NCBI GenBank assembly: GCA_050945275.1
Contig: JBMNSQ010000006.1
Span: 1-29,414, forward strand
DNA: 29,414 bases
Direction: 5' to 3'
Source of the DNA: JAAYWY01 sp050945275
GTDB taxonomy: Bacteria; Bacillota; DTU030; DUMP01
Below are positions 16,924 through 23,510 of the stretch, in pieces. The notes under the pieces are model-generated. The model did not search any database and was not told the origin of the DNA. It saw only the letters and a list, made by a program, of their open reading frames with translations. Each line of letters begins with the position of its first letter. Within the stretch, counting starts at the first letter, position 1. The position numbers and the translations under genes were made by a program.

Positions 16924-17355
16924 CTAGATACCAAAGTCTACCATTTTCTCGGCTAGCTCATTAAAGTTATCTCGAACCTGACCACTATATTCTTGCCAGG
17001 TGGTTAGATTCCAAATCTCCACCCGGTTAGATACTCCTAGTATGGCCGTTTCGCGCTCAACACCAGCATATGTTCTTAAATACGATGGCACCAGAACACG
17101 TCCTTGCTTGTCCAGTTCGCATTCTGTAGCGCCGGAAAAGAAAAAACGGACAAAAGCACGGGCATCGCTTTTGCTTAAGGGAAGGTCTTTGAGCTTTTGC
17201 TCTAAGTTAGACCATTCACTTAGGGGGTATACAAATAAACACCGATCTAGCCCACGGGTAATTATGAAGCGTTCCCCCAGGTCCTCGCGCAATTTGGCCG
17301 GAATAAATAACCGACCTTTGCTGTCCAGCGCATGCTCGTATTCCCCCATAAACAC
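16924..17355 (-). CDS. mraZ: Transcriptional regulator MraZ
   Basis: MraZ is a ring-forming DNA-binding protein with two SpoVT-AbrB-like repeats and controls the dcw operon of which it is the first gene. The two repeats carry DSKGRLFIPAKLRE and the stretch ATECELDKQGRVLVP. I chose the GTG at 17355, giving MFMGEYEHALD and 143 residues, the same length and N-terminus as B. subtilis MraZ; GGGGTGAG lies 4 bases before it. An ATG at 17349 is an alternative. The frame remains open upstream to 17526, through a terminator, which is not credible coding. Three tandem decamers at 17380-17409 are the expected autoregulatory boxes. Confidence 0.94.
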   Translation of the reverse strand: MFMGEYEHALDSKGRLFIPAKLREDLGERFIITRGLDRCLFVYPLSEWSNLEQKLKDLPLSKSDARAFVRFFFSGATECELDKQGRVLVPSYLRTYAGVERETAILGVSNRVEIWNLTTWQEYSGQVRDNFNELAEKMVDFGI

Positions 17356-17379
17356 TCTGCTCACCCCACTGGCTGGAAC

Positions 17380-17409
17380 GTCTCCCCACTTTGCACCACT
17401 TTCCACCAC
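17380..17409 (-). promoter_or_regulatory. Three tandem MraZ boxes
   Basis: On the minus strand three contiguous decamers read GTGGTGGAAA, GTGGTGCAAA and GTGGGGAGAC (17409-17400, 17399-17390, 17389-17380). MraZ is known to bind GTGG-type direct repeats spaced 10 bases apart upstream of its own gene. The array is 25 bases before the chosen mraZ start. No convincing -10/-35 pair is visible beside it. Confidence 0.72.
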
Positions 17410-17450
17410 ATACATTCGCCTTTGTTTTGGTAAATTCCTGCTAATTATGG

Positions 17451-17481
17451 AAAAAAATAAAAGGCCTTTAGCTAGGCCTTT
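17451..17481 (-). terminator. Intrinsic terminator between the HutP-like gene and mraZ
   Basis: On the minus strand AAAGGCC (17481-17475) and GGCCTTT (17466-17460) form a 7-bp stem with an 8-base loop, followed by the tail TTATTTTTTT. It lies 17 bases after the HutP-like stop and before the MraZ boxes, so it would separate that upstream unit from the dcw operon unless read-through is controlled. Confidence 0.75.
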
Positions 17482-17497
17482 AGTCCAACATATAATA

Positions 17498-17956
17498 TTA
17501 TAACCCTGGTCCCAACCCATCTTCATTGGCTAGGCCTAACGATGCCACTGCCCGGTGACCTAAGCCCAGCGCCACCTCATTTAAGTGAAGCAAGCCAATA
17601 CTACAGAAAATCACCACCACAATGTGTTCCCGGCTGCGAGCAATGCCTATTTTGCCACCCAAATTAAGCCCGAGCGCCTTAGGCATAATCTGGGCCAAGG
17701 CTTCCCGGGCCGCCCCAGCCACACCACCTTCTGCTCCTTCTTCCTCCGCAATTATCCCTTCTCGTTTGGCAGCCACCACTGCTCGTTCGATTACCTTTCT
17801 TACAGAAGCAATGAAATCACCCCCGTAATCTACCGCTGCAGCCTGAATCCCGTCTAACCGAAAAGCTTCTTTTAGTTCCTGCTCCTGTTCCCTATCTCGG
17901 GATAGTGCCATCTCGATGGCTGCCCGGGCTGCCTCACTGGAACGAGTTCCCTCCAT
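17498..17956 (-). CDS. HutP family protein (RNA-binding antiterminator-like)
   Basis: This 152-residue protein resembles the HutP family. B. subtilis HutP is a hexameric RNA-binding antiterminator that, with L-histidine and Mg2+, opens a terminator in the hut mRNA. The resemblance is strongest in the second half. The stretch GAAREALAQIMPKALGLN matches HutP's ATMEALHGVTRG region, and IVVVIFCSIGLLHLNEVALGLGH matches IAVSLYGTIGAPIKGLEHETFGVG. The two HutP histidines that bind metal (73 and 77) align with glycines here, so the ligand may differ. There is no hut gene nearby; it lies just before mraZ and a terminator. ATG start with AGGGGGC upstream. Function here is unknown. Confidence 0.65.
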   Translation of the reverse strand: MEGTRSSEAARAAIEMALSRDREQEQELKEAFRLDGIQAAAVDYGGDFIASVRKVIERAVVAAKREGIIAEEEGAEGGVAGAAREALAQIMPKALGLNLGGKIGIARSREHIVVVIFCSIGLLHLNEVALGLGHRAVASLGLANEDGLGPGL

Positions 17957-17991
17957 ATTTTTGCCCCCTAAAACAAGCCCTTACTTTCCCA

Positions 17992-18330
17992 CTATATCTT
18001 TTTCCCCTTGTCGCTTAGTTCCCGATGATGCTCCAATCCTACTAAATTAGTTATCGGTAGGGTAAAAGCGACACCTTTCCCTGGTTTTCTAATCTGTCCA
18101 GCTTGGACTACAGCATCATAAATTGGTTGATAGGCATCCTGATTACAAATAATGATGATTAGTTCCTTTGATGACTCAATATGGATATTAAGGAACTTTC
18201 GACTTTCATGTTCGCCTGTCCCCCGTCCATAAAAGATCGTTGCACCACGAGCCCCAGCCTTCTTGGCTTGAGCCACTACTGCGTCGGCCTTTCCCCGCTC
18301 CACAACCGCCATTATAACTAACGACTCCAC
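17992..18330 (-). CDS. PII-like nitrogen-regulatory-family protein
   Basis: PII proteins are small trimeric sensors of nucleotides and metabolites that dock on transporters and enzymes. This 112-residue protein starts with a typical first strand and helix (LVIMAVVERGKADAVVAQAK), then GARGATIFYGRGTGEH in place of the canonical start of the T-loop, and later QAGQIRKPGKGVAFTLPI, matching the PII C-terminal GKIGDGKIFVLP region. The T-loop is short and lacks the uridylylated tyrosine, so it is a PII-like rather than a classical GlnB or GlnK. GTG start, nine bases after GAGGAGG. It follows the DUF1538 gene by 18 bases, suggesting it regulates that membrane protein. Confidence 0.82.
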   Translation of the reverse strand: MESLVIMAVVERGKADAVVAQAKKAGARGATIFYGRGTGEHESRKFLNIHIESSKELIIIICNQDAYQPIYDAVVQAGQIRKPGKGVAFTLPITNLVGLEHHRELSDKGKKI

Positions 18331-18348
18331 ACCTAGACTCCTCCTCTG

Positions 18349-19050
18349 CTATATACGGCTTATGATCCCCAAAAGAAGTACCGATACAACTGCTCCAAGC
18401 GATGTTAAGCCGACAATGCCAAAACCACTAAGAAGCGGATCAGTAAGCCCAATTATTTTAGCTAACCCTAGAGCGAAGGCCATGTTTAACGGAATATTTA
18501 CCGGACCGGTGGTAGCGCTAGCCGAATCCCAGGCAATGGCTACAAACTCCTCAGGGGCAAAATACATCAGAAGTAAGGATAATACCAAAATAGGCATTAT
18601 GACCCTTGAAGTAGGAATGTTGTTAACAATCTTAAAAGCACCCAGCGCCATACCGGTACCAAAACCGACGGCCACCATATTTATTAGGACCCTGTTAGGT
18701 ATCGCCCCAACCGAGATCTCTTCTACTTCCAATGCTAGTACCTTTAAGGCCGGTTCTACCAGCGTTGCAAAATAACCAAGAACAAAAGCAAAAGCAATAA
18801 TAATATATTTATTATCCATCAAGACGATATCCCGGCCGATAGAATCCCCGAGCGGCAGTAGACTGATCGATATACCTTTGAGAAAAAAATGCAGGCCGAG
18901 AACACTAAGCACCAGGCCGAGTGCCATCTGCTTTGTTTCGGTAATTGTTTTTTTTAGGACTAGTAATTGAAACAGTATCATAAAGGCGGTGATAGGTATT
19001 ACTGTTCTAGTTGTTTCCCATAAAGGCTTTAATGTCTCTAGAAATTTCAA
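18349..19050 (-). CDS. DUF1538 family integral membrane protein
   Basis: This 233-residue protein has about seven membrane segments and fits the DUF1538 family. Supporting stretches are MILFQLLVLK, the LGYFATLVEPALKVLA region, and PEEFVAIAWDSASATTGPVN with its Pro/Ser/Thr-rich break typical of transporters. DUF1538 proteins have been linked to Na+/H+ antiport in Halomonas (UmpAB), which would make this a transporter; here that is only inference. The family often occurs as a pair or as a double-domain protein, but only one copy is visible. TTG start with AAGGAGG 6 bases upstream. The PII-like gene follows in the same transcript. Confidence 0.75.
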   Translation of the reverse strand: MKFLETLKPLWETTRTVIPITAFMILFQLLVLKKTITETKQMALGLVLSVLGLHFFLKGISISLLPLGDSIGRDIVLMDNKYIIIAFAFVLGYFATLVEPALKVLALEVEEISVGAIPNRVLINMVAVGFGTGMALGAFKIVNNIPTSRVIMPILVLSLLLMYFAPEEFVAIAWDSASATTGPVNIPLNMAFALGLAKIIGLTDPLLSGFGIVGLTSLGAVVSVLLLGIISRI

Positions 19051-19082
19051 TATGAACCTCCTTAGCTACCATTCCTCTTGTC

Positions 19083-20657
19083 TCAAATGCTTGGTAACGG
19101 CTGCACAACCACTGTCAGAGGGTAAGGGTACCTCTTATTATCAGCACAAGTAAAAGCCATGTACTCGTCAGTAACCTGAACACCGCTCTTCCAGCCGGGA
19201 ATATCTGTCAGCTGTTGCAATCCGTTTCCTAAATCATGCAAATACAACTGAGTATCCAGATGATCATCATGGTTTCCTGAAAGTCGAGGGAAAACAAGTT
19301 TTCCCTGCCACCAAATAGGAACCTCGTCCACCGCGGCTTTGGCTAAGATTGTCTTTTGGTCCCGGCGATGCAAAGTAACGGTAACACCTCCGCCAGCTTC
19401 ATAATTATAAACAAAGACAGCATCATTGTCAGGTGTAAAACCGCCAATTGTAATCCAGTCCCCGCTGAGTTGTCCTAGATCTTGTGGCTGACCACTGTCT
19501 AGGGACATCAGTAGCAAGCGACGCCACTTAACCTCCGGGAAACTGTCGACCACAAGGTTTACTGATGCACTGAGGAAGGCTACTTTTTGACTGTCTCCTG
19601 ACCAGATTGGAGCACCGGCTTTTTCTTGTCTAGCAGGAGTATACCGCTCTACTAACTGCCCCTTATTAGTCACCACCGATATTGTCGTAGCAGGTGGTAA
19701 AGGCCCGTCCTCCCCAATTTGAAAATCGTAGCCTTGATCACTGGCAGAAGCGCTTAGAAACGCCACCTTCTTACCGTCAGGAGACCATACGGGATGAAAG
19801 CTATAGTCGTTAACATCGCCAACAACAGTTTCGGTACCACTATCCACGTCGAGGATTACTAGCCGATGATTATGCGCATCTGGCTCTGGATAAACGACAT
19901 GTTCTCCAGTAGGAGACATGGTTACCCAAAACAAACCATCCCACACCGGCAAGTCGGCTTTTATCTGCCTGCTCTTACCATCAACGGTGTCTACCACCCA
20001 CAGATCTTGGCCTCGATGGATAAGGAGCCGATGGGTATCTTGATATAATGACCAACTGCGAATGAACATCCCTTCTCCCGGCAGCCAAGCTAACACCTTA
20101 TCGGTTCCATCTAATCCAACCTGGCGCACTAGGACGCCATTTTGGCCCAGTAGTTGGTCCTCGCTTTGTATTCCATCCACTGCATAAAGCAAAGAGCGAC
20201 CGTCTTTGCTCCAACCAAAAAACGTTAGTGACGTCAAGCGTTGGCCGCTCCGGTCTAGCAATTGCACTAACCGGCGGGCACTCCCGGAACTGCAATCCCA
20301 CAACCACAACCCATATCCATTCTTTTCGGCAAATATGGCTAAGTACCTGCCATCCGGTGACCACCTCAGCTCTGGTAGCAAACCATAAAAAGAATGAAAA
20401 AAAGTCTGGTCATGCTGAGAAACAATGTCTATATCCAGCGGCAGCTTGTTATTAACCGGTTCCGCGTCCCGAGGTAACGTCACCTGGCCAGTCTGATGTG
20501 GCTCTTGTACATCCCCAAGCTGCGGCAAATTTAGGGAGGGAACAATTGACGCTTCGTTTTGACCAAGCCCATTACTGGGACTGCAACTAGTAATTGTTAT
20601 CACCAGTATTAATCCCCAGAGTAATAGTTGCCAGGTGTTACCCATTAACAGCTTCAT
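19083..20657 (-). CDS. Lipoprotein with PD40/WD40-like beta-propeller repeats
   Basis: This 524-residue protein has a signal peptide with hydrophobic core (about 8-24) and a lipobox ending ITSC, so it should be lipid-anchored outside the cell membrane. It carries repeated WSPDGRYLAIFA, WSKDGRSLLYA, MSPTGEHVVY and WSPDGKKVAFLS units, the PD40 blades of TolB-type propellers, probably six or seven. Such domains bind proteins or peptides; no catalytic domain is seen. No Tol-Pal system is expected in a Gram-positive, so TolB should not be assumed. ATG start with GGAGAGGAG upstream. It is divergent from niaR across a 157-base region. Confidence 0.75.
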   Translation of the reverse strand: MKLLMGNTWQLLLWGLILVITITSCSPSNGLGQNEASIVPSLNLPQLGDVQEPHQTGQVTLPRDAEPVNNKLPLDIDIVSQHDQTFFHSFYGLLPELRWSPDGRYLAIFAEKNGYGLWLWDCSSGSARRLVQLLDRSGQRLTSLTFFGWSKDGRSLLYAVDGIQSEDQLLGQNGVLVRQVGLDGTDKVLAWLPGEGMFIRSWSLYQDTHRLLIHRGQDLWVVDTVDGKSRQIKADLPVWDGLFWVTMSPTGEHVVYPEPDAHNHRLVILDVDSGTETVVGDVNDYSFHPVWSPDGKKVAFLSASASDQGYDFQIGEDGPLPPATTISVVTNKGQLVERYTPARQEKAGAPIWSGDSQKVAFLSASVNLVVDSFPEVKWRRLLLMSLDSGQPQDLGQLSGDWITIGGFTPDNDAVFVYNYEAGGGVTVTLHRRDQKTILAKAAVDEVPIWWQGKLVFPRLSGNHDDHLDTQLYLHDLGNGLQQLTDIPGWKSGVQVTDEYMAFTCADNKRYPYPLTVVVQPLPSI

Positions 20658-20707
20658 TGCTCTCCTCTCCCTCCAAAAACACCCTAGGGCAAGTATAAGA
20701 GAAATAG

Positions 20708-20732
20708 ATTACATAAGAGTTAATTATGTAAT
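20708..20732. repeat. 9-bp inverted repeat in a divergent promoter region
   Basis: ATTACATAA and TTATGTAAT are perfect reverse complements separated by GAGTTAA. The element lies in the 157-base region between the divergent lipoprotein gene and niaR. A minus-strand TATACT at 20697-20692 suggests it overlaps the lipoprotein promoter, so it may be an operator. It has no U tract and is not a terminator. Confidence 0.4.
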
Positions 20733-20814
20733 ACTAACATAAAAAACAGGAGCCTTATGCCTCAAGGCAGGATTTGCTAGGCAGAGGGAGGAATACTTAG
20801 TTGGAGGGATTTGA

Positions 20815-21330
20815 ATGACCAATAACCGACGAACCGCCATCTTGAAACTCCTTCGGGAACGGCATGAGCCGGTAACCGGCAACGATCTGGCCGAACAGTT
20901 CGGTGTTAGCCGTCAAGTAATTGTACAAGACATTGCTTTGCTCCGGGCGCAAGGAGCCGACATAGTAGCCACCCCGCGTGGCTATTACTACGGTGAACAA
21001 AGTACTCCAGCTGTGTTCTCGCGTCGGGTGGCCTGCCGTCATACCCCTGAGCAAAGCAAGTTAGAGCTAACAGCTATGGTTGAATCCGGCTGCCGCGTAG
21101 TGGACGCAATTGTGGAGCATCCACTCTATGGTGAGATCCGTGGTTTGCTTATGCTTAATACTATAGCAGATGTGAACGATTTTATAAAGCGCTACCAAAA
21201 TCAGCAGGCACAATTGCTGTCTTGCCTTACCGACGGTGTTCACCTACACACTCTGGAGACCGACCACCTGGGAACAATTGAGGCAGCTAAGGAACGTCTT
21301 CGCCAGCTGGATATGTTGGTTCTTAGTTAG
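20815..21330 (+). CDS. niaR: Niacin-responsive transcriptional repressor NiaR
   Basis: NiaR (YrxA in B. subtilis) represses NAD-synthesis and niacin-uptake genes when nicotinate is bound. This 171-residue protein has an N-terminal winged helix-turn-helix (about 3-60; RTAILKLLRERHEPVTGNDLAEQFGVSRQ, here split after RTAILKLLRERHEP). It also has the C-terminal 3H domain with three conserved histidines visible in EHPLYGEI, DGVHLHTLE and DHLGTIE. ATG start 5 bases after GGAGGG. The following gene is an ECF S component with an inverted repeat over its promoter, exactly the target expected of NiaR. Confidence 0.9.
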   Translation: MTNNRRTAILKLLRERHEPVTGNDLAEQFGVSRQVIVQDIALLRAQGADIVATPRGYYYGEQSTPAVFSRRVACRHTPEQSKLELTAMVESGCRVVDAIVEHPLYGEIRGLLMLNTIADVNDFIKRYQNQQAQLLSCLTDGVHLHTLETDHLGTIEAAKERLRQLDMLVLS

Positions 21331-21353
21331 TGTCTTTACACTTGACAAGACAC
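21330..21353 (+). promoter_or_regulatory. Candidate NiaR operator
   Basis: GTGTCTT (21330-21336) and AAGACAC (21347-21353) form a perfect 7-bp inverted repeat with a 10-base spacer. Inside it TGTC and GACA form a second nested pair. The element overlaps the -35 box at 21342-21347, so binding would block the promoter. The first base is the last base of the niaR stop codon. Confidence 0.55.
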
Positions 21354-21370
21354 CTGCTTGGCACTACAAT
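21342..21370 (+). promoter_or_regulatory. Strong sigma-A promoter for the niacin S component
   Basis: TTGACA (21342-21347) and TACAAT (21365-21370) are separated by exactly 17 bases, an almost perfect consensus. The transcription start should be near 21377, leaving a short leader before the GGTGAT site. Confidence 0.82.
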
Positions 21371-21404
21371 AGCCACAAAGGTCACTTGAAAGGTGATGGC
21401 CATC

Positions 21405-21905
21405 ATGCGTAATAAAGACTTAGTTTATGGGGCACTGTTGACCGCTTTGTCGCTTCTAATTCCGCTGGCTTTTGGCAATTATCTTAGGGTATATCTGCCA
21501 CCATTTTCAGCTACCTTAGCTTCTCATGTTCCGGTTATGATAGCCATGTTAGTTAGCCCGGTGGTAGCAGTGCTAGTGGGGCTTGGTTCAGCCGCCGGTT
21601 TTCTGGTCGTACTTGGCCCTATCGTAGCTGCTCGTGCCCTAATCCACATAGTGATAGGAGTAGTAGGAGCGCAACTAATAAGTCGAAACCGCAGTTTCGT
21701 CACCGCGCTACTTATTACCGCCCCTATCCACGCCTTGGGAGAGGTACTGGTGGTTCTGCCTTTTGGCTTTTCTAGCTATGACGCCTGGATCCTAGTGGGT
21801 GCAGGAACACTACTACACCACCTCGCCGATTCGGCCATTGCCTTGGCCGTAGCCGGTAGCTTAAAAGTGGCAGGTGTTCTAAATCTTCATCCACATAAAG
21901 CATAA
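21405..21905 (+). CDS. ECF transporter S component, probably niacin-specific
   Basis: This 166-residue protein has about six membrane segments, beginning with the S-component-type KDLVYGALLTALSLLIPLAF and containing the LGPIVAARALIHIVIGVVGA and TLLHHLADSAIALAVAG stretches. S components bind the vitamin and use a shared EcfA-A'-T energising module, which is not in the window. Its position after niaR and a candidate NiaR operator makes niacin the likely substrate, as proposed for NiaX/NiaY types. I chose ATG at 21405, seven bases after GGTGAT; earlier GTG and ATG (21393, 21396) lie within that site. A terminator follows at 21913-21941. Confidence 0.75.
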   Translation: MRNKDLVYGALLTALSLLIPLAFGNYLRVYLPPFSATLASHVPVMIAMLVSPVVAVLVGLGSAAGFLVVLGPIVAARALIHIVIGVVGAQLISRNRSFVTALLITAPIHALGEVLVVLPFGFSSYDAWILVGAGTLLHHLADSAIALAVAGSLKVAGVLNLHPHKA

Positions 21906-21912
21906 ATACAAG

Positions 21913-21941
21913 AAGCGTCGGGAACTGGCCCGGCGCTTTTT
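21913..21941 (+). terminator. Intrinsic terminator after the niacin S component
   Basis: AAGCGTCGGG and CCCGGCGCTT form a stem (one G-U pair) with a 6-base loop, followed by a T tract at 21937-21941. It ends the niaR/S-component unit. The convergent ferredoxin gene stops 26 bases beyond. Confidence 0.8.
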
Positions 21942-21967
21942 GTGTTGGAGCAAAAGTTCGTTAAGTT

Positions 21968-22138
21968 TTATTCCTCGGGTTGCGGTGCGTCTACTGGGCA
22001 AACGTCCGCACAGGAACCGCAATCGATACATGTGTCCGGATCAATTACATAAATATCGCCTTCGCTAATAGCTTCTACCGGACACTCAGGCTGACAGGCA
22101 CCACAGGCAATACATTCATCACTTATTTTGTACGCCAT
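21968..22138 (-). CDS. 2[4Fe-4S] ferredoxin
   Basis: This 56-residue protein has two classic cluster motifs, C9-x2-C12-x2-C15-x3-C19-P and C37-x2-C40-x2-C43-x3-C47-P, so it is a clostridial-type electron carrier of low potential in the cytoplasm. Typical partners are pyruvate or indolepyruvate oxidoreductases and hydrogenases; iorA/iorB lie 7 kb away. The ATG at 22138 has GGAGGTGA upstream, a near-perfect ribosome site. It is transcribed alone from a probable promoter at 22173-22200. Confidence 0.93.
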   Translation of the reverse strand: MAYKISDECIACGACQPECPVEAISEGDIYVIDPDTCIDCGSCADVCPVDAPQPEE

Positions 22139-22172
22139 CTTAAGTCACCTCCATACTTTCTTTTGGAAACCA

Positions 22173-22200
22173 TATATAGATTCTAAGAAAAAAGCGTAAA
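22173..22200 (-). promoter_or_regulatory. Probable promoter of the ferredoxin gene
   Basis: Minus-strand TTTACG (22200-22195) and TATATA (22178-22173) are 16 bases apart, and lie 35 bases before the start codon. The match to consensus is moderate. Confidence 0.45.
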
Positions 22201-22261
22201 TCCTCTTTGTTTTATAAAATTATTTCCGTTCTACCGGAGTTTCTCTGAGCTTCTAAACCAC

Positions 22262-23221
22262 TCACGTTGGTGAATAGGTCCCTTCTGTTTCATTGATATC
22301 ATCCGGATCAACGTGTACTACTACTGTCCCGGTTACGGAAGTGTGAATTCTGTCTTCCACTAACTGAGCTATTTCGTGGGCAGCAGCAAAACTCGTATCC
22401 CTAGCCACCACAATATGGAGTGATATGGCCTTAACAACTCCGTAATCATGGACAACCACATCATGAACATCTAACACCTGGGGTACGCTTGTAGCCAGAT
22501 GAGTAATTTTGTAAACTAAACCACTAGCTGGGGCTTCGCCAATAAGGCTGCTACCAGCAGAGCTCCCCAATTGCCATGCGGTATATATAATGAGCGCCGA
22601 TACACCGAGACCCAATATAGAATCTACACCGGGATAGCCATAATAAGCTGCTACCATGGCTACCGCCACCAAAACTGAAGCGATAGCATCGCTTCTATGA
22701 TGCCAAGCATCAGCTATCAGGGCGGCTGAGTCAATACGATGCCCTAAGTCCACAGAAACTGCAGCCATTAATTCTTTTATAATGCCAGATACCAGCATTA
22801 TAAGCGCCGCCGCTAAACTACCTGTTACCTCATTACCATAAAGGAGACGGCTAATTGATGTGCGCCCAAACTCGATACCTACTAACGCCAACAACAAAGC
22901 AATAAACAGGGTAGCCATAAACTCTACTCGTCCATGGCCAAACGGATGCTCATTGTCTGGCTGTCGCCGGCCAGCATGAAAGCTCACTAACACCACAACT
23001 GACGTAAGCACATCAGAAATGGTATGAACCGCATCAGCCAATAACGAAACACTGTTTAACACTATCCCTAGTATAACCTTCACTGTAGAAAGAATGATAT
23101 TACCAATAATACTAATCCAGGCTTCAAGAAAACCATATTGTGCCCGCACATCGGGATCGTCCAAATCTTTATACCGGCGAACAAACGTAGCCAACAGCCA
23201 GTTGGTAAGGCGTGTGACCAT
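22262..23221 (-). CDS. Cation diffusion facilitator (CzcD-type) metal exporter
   Basis: CDF proteins export divalent metals such as Zn2+, Co2+ or Ni2+ in exchange for protons. The 319 residues contain about six membrane segments. The metal-site motifs are ADAVHTISDVLTS in TM2 and ADAWHHRSDAIAS in TM5 (HxxxD in each), and GRRQPDNEHPFGHGRVEF is the family loop. A C-terminal cytoplasmic domain follows, with VLDVHDVVVHDYG. I chose ATG at 23221, preceded by AAAGGAG; the frame stays open upstream but through the leader RNA. That leader holds a probable NiCo riboswitch, so Ni2+/Co2+ (or Fe2+/Mn2+ less likely) export is the best guess. Confidence 0.92.
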   Translation of the reverse strand: MVTRLTNWLLATFVRRYKDLDDPDVRAQYGFLEAWISIIGNIILSTVKVILGIVLNSVSLLADAVHTISDVLTSVVVLVSFHAGRRQPDNEHPFGHGRVEFMATLFIALLLALVGIEFGRTSISRLLYGNEVTGSLAAALIMLVSGIIKELMAAVSVDLGHRIDSAALIADAWHHRSDAIASVLVAVAMVAAYYGYPGVDSILGLGVSALIIYTAWQLGSSAGSSLIGEAPASGLVYKITHLATSVPQVLDVHDVVVHDYGVVKAISLHIVVARDTSFAAAHEIAQLVEDRIHTSVTGTVVVHVDPDDINETEGTYSPT

Positions 23222-23263
23222 GAAAAACTTCTCCTTTCTCTGCTCTGGCTCACTTACGAGCAT

Positions 23264-23350
23264 AAAAAAACCTGTGGAGCTTCTTGCAGTCCCACAAGCA
23301 TTACACTTGCTGCACTTAAAGTGCCCGGCTGACACCAACCAGGTTGTCGG
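23264..23350 (-). ncRNA. Probable NiCo (czcD) riboswitch with overlapping terminator
   Basis: The leader of the CDF gene has the layout of the czcD/NiCo motif. A basal stem AACCUG/CAGGUU (23345-23340 with 23274-23269) encloses CAGCCGGGCAC, a GCACU/AGUGC hairpin, a GUGCAGC segment and a GCAAG/CUUGU hairpin. CUUGUGG (23297-23291) can instead pair with CCACAGG (23277-23271) followed by seven U residues (23270-23264), an intrinsic terminator. The 3' strand of the basal stem overlaps the terminator, so metal binding would favour read-through (ON switch), as known for NiCo riboswitches. Sequence match to the published motif is from memory. Confidence 0.68.
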
Positions 23351-23367
23351 TCGCCTGTTCTGTCCCA

Positions 23368-23397
23368 AGTATAGCATTCCTTCTAAAGATTATGCAA
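23368..23397 (-). promoter_or_regulatory. Probable promoter of the riboswitch-CDF unit
   Basis: Minus-strand TTGCAT (23397-23392) and TATACT (23373-23368) are 18 bases apart. The -10 is a good match; the -35 is weak. The start site would be about 23361, leaving room for the full aptamer. Confidence 0.45.
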
Positions 23398-23448
23398 TAT
23401 AAAACTCTTTGTTTCCACTGGCCCTTTTCTAAGTTACCGATAACCGGA

Positions 23449-23478
23449 TTTACCCCCTCTAGCTGCCTGTGCTATAAT
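23449..23478 (+). promoter_or_regulatory. Probable promoter of the PPDK-N-domain gene
   Basis: TTTACC (23449-23454) and a perfect TATAAT (23473-23478) are 18 bases apart. The predicted transcript would start near 23485, 25 bases before the ATG. Confidence 0.55.
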
Positions 23479-23510
23479 AAACACAAAACTTCGGACAGGG
23501 AGAGCAAGGT

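Noticed and set aside
17000..17503. Plus-strand frame of 167 codons opposite mraZ
   Set aside because: Antisense to mraZ and its promoter region; no ribosome site or recognisable protein.
17356..17526. N-terminal extension of mraZ
   Set aside because: It would run through an intrinsic terminator and the MraZ boxes and does not match the conserved MFMGEY start.
20752..20785. Possible riboswitch ahead of niaR
   Set aside because: Only small GCCT/AGGC mini-hairpins; too short and not matching any known aptamer.
23222..23377. N-terminal extension of the CDF protein (with a CxxC-like stretch)
   Set aside because: This region is the structured leader RNA with a terminator; the ATG at 23221 has AAAGGAG and matches the family start.
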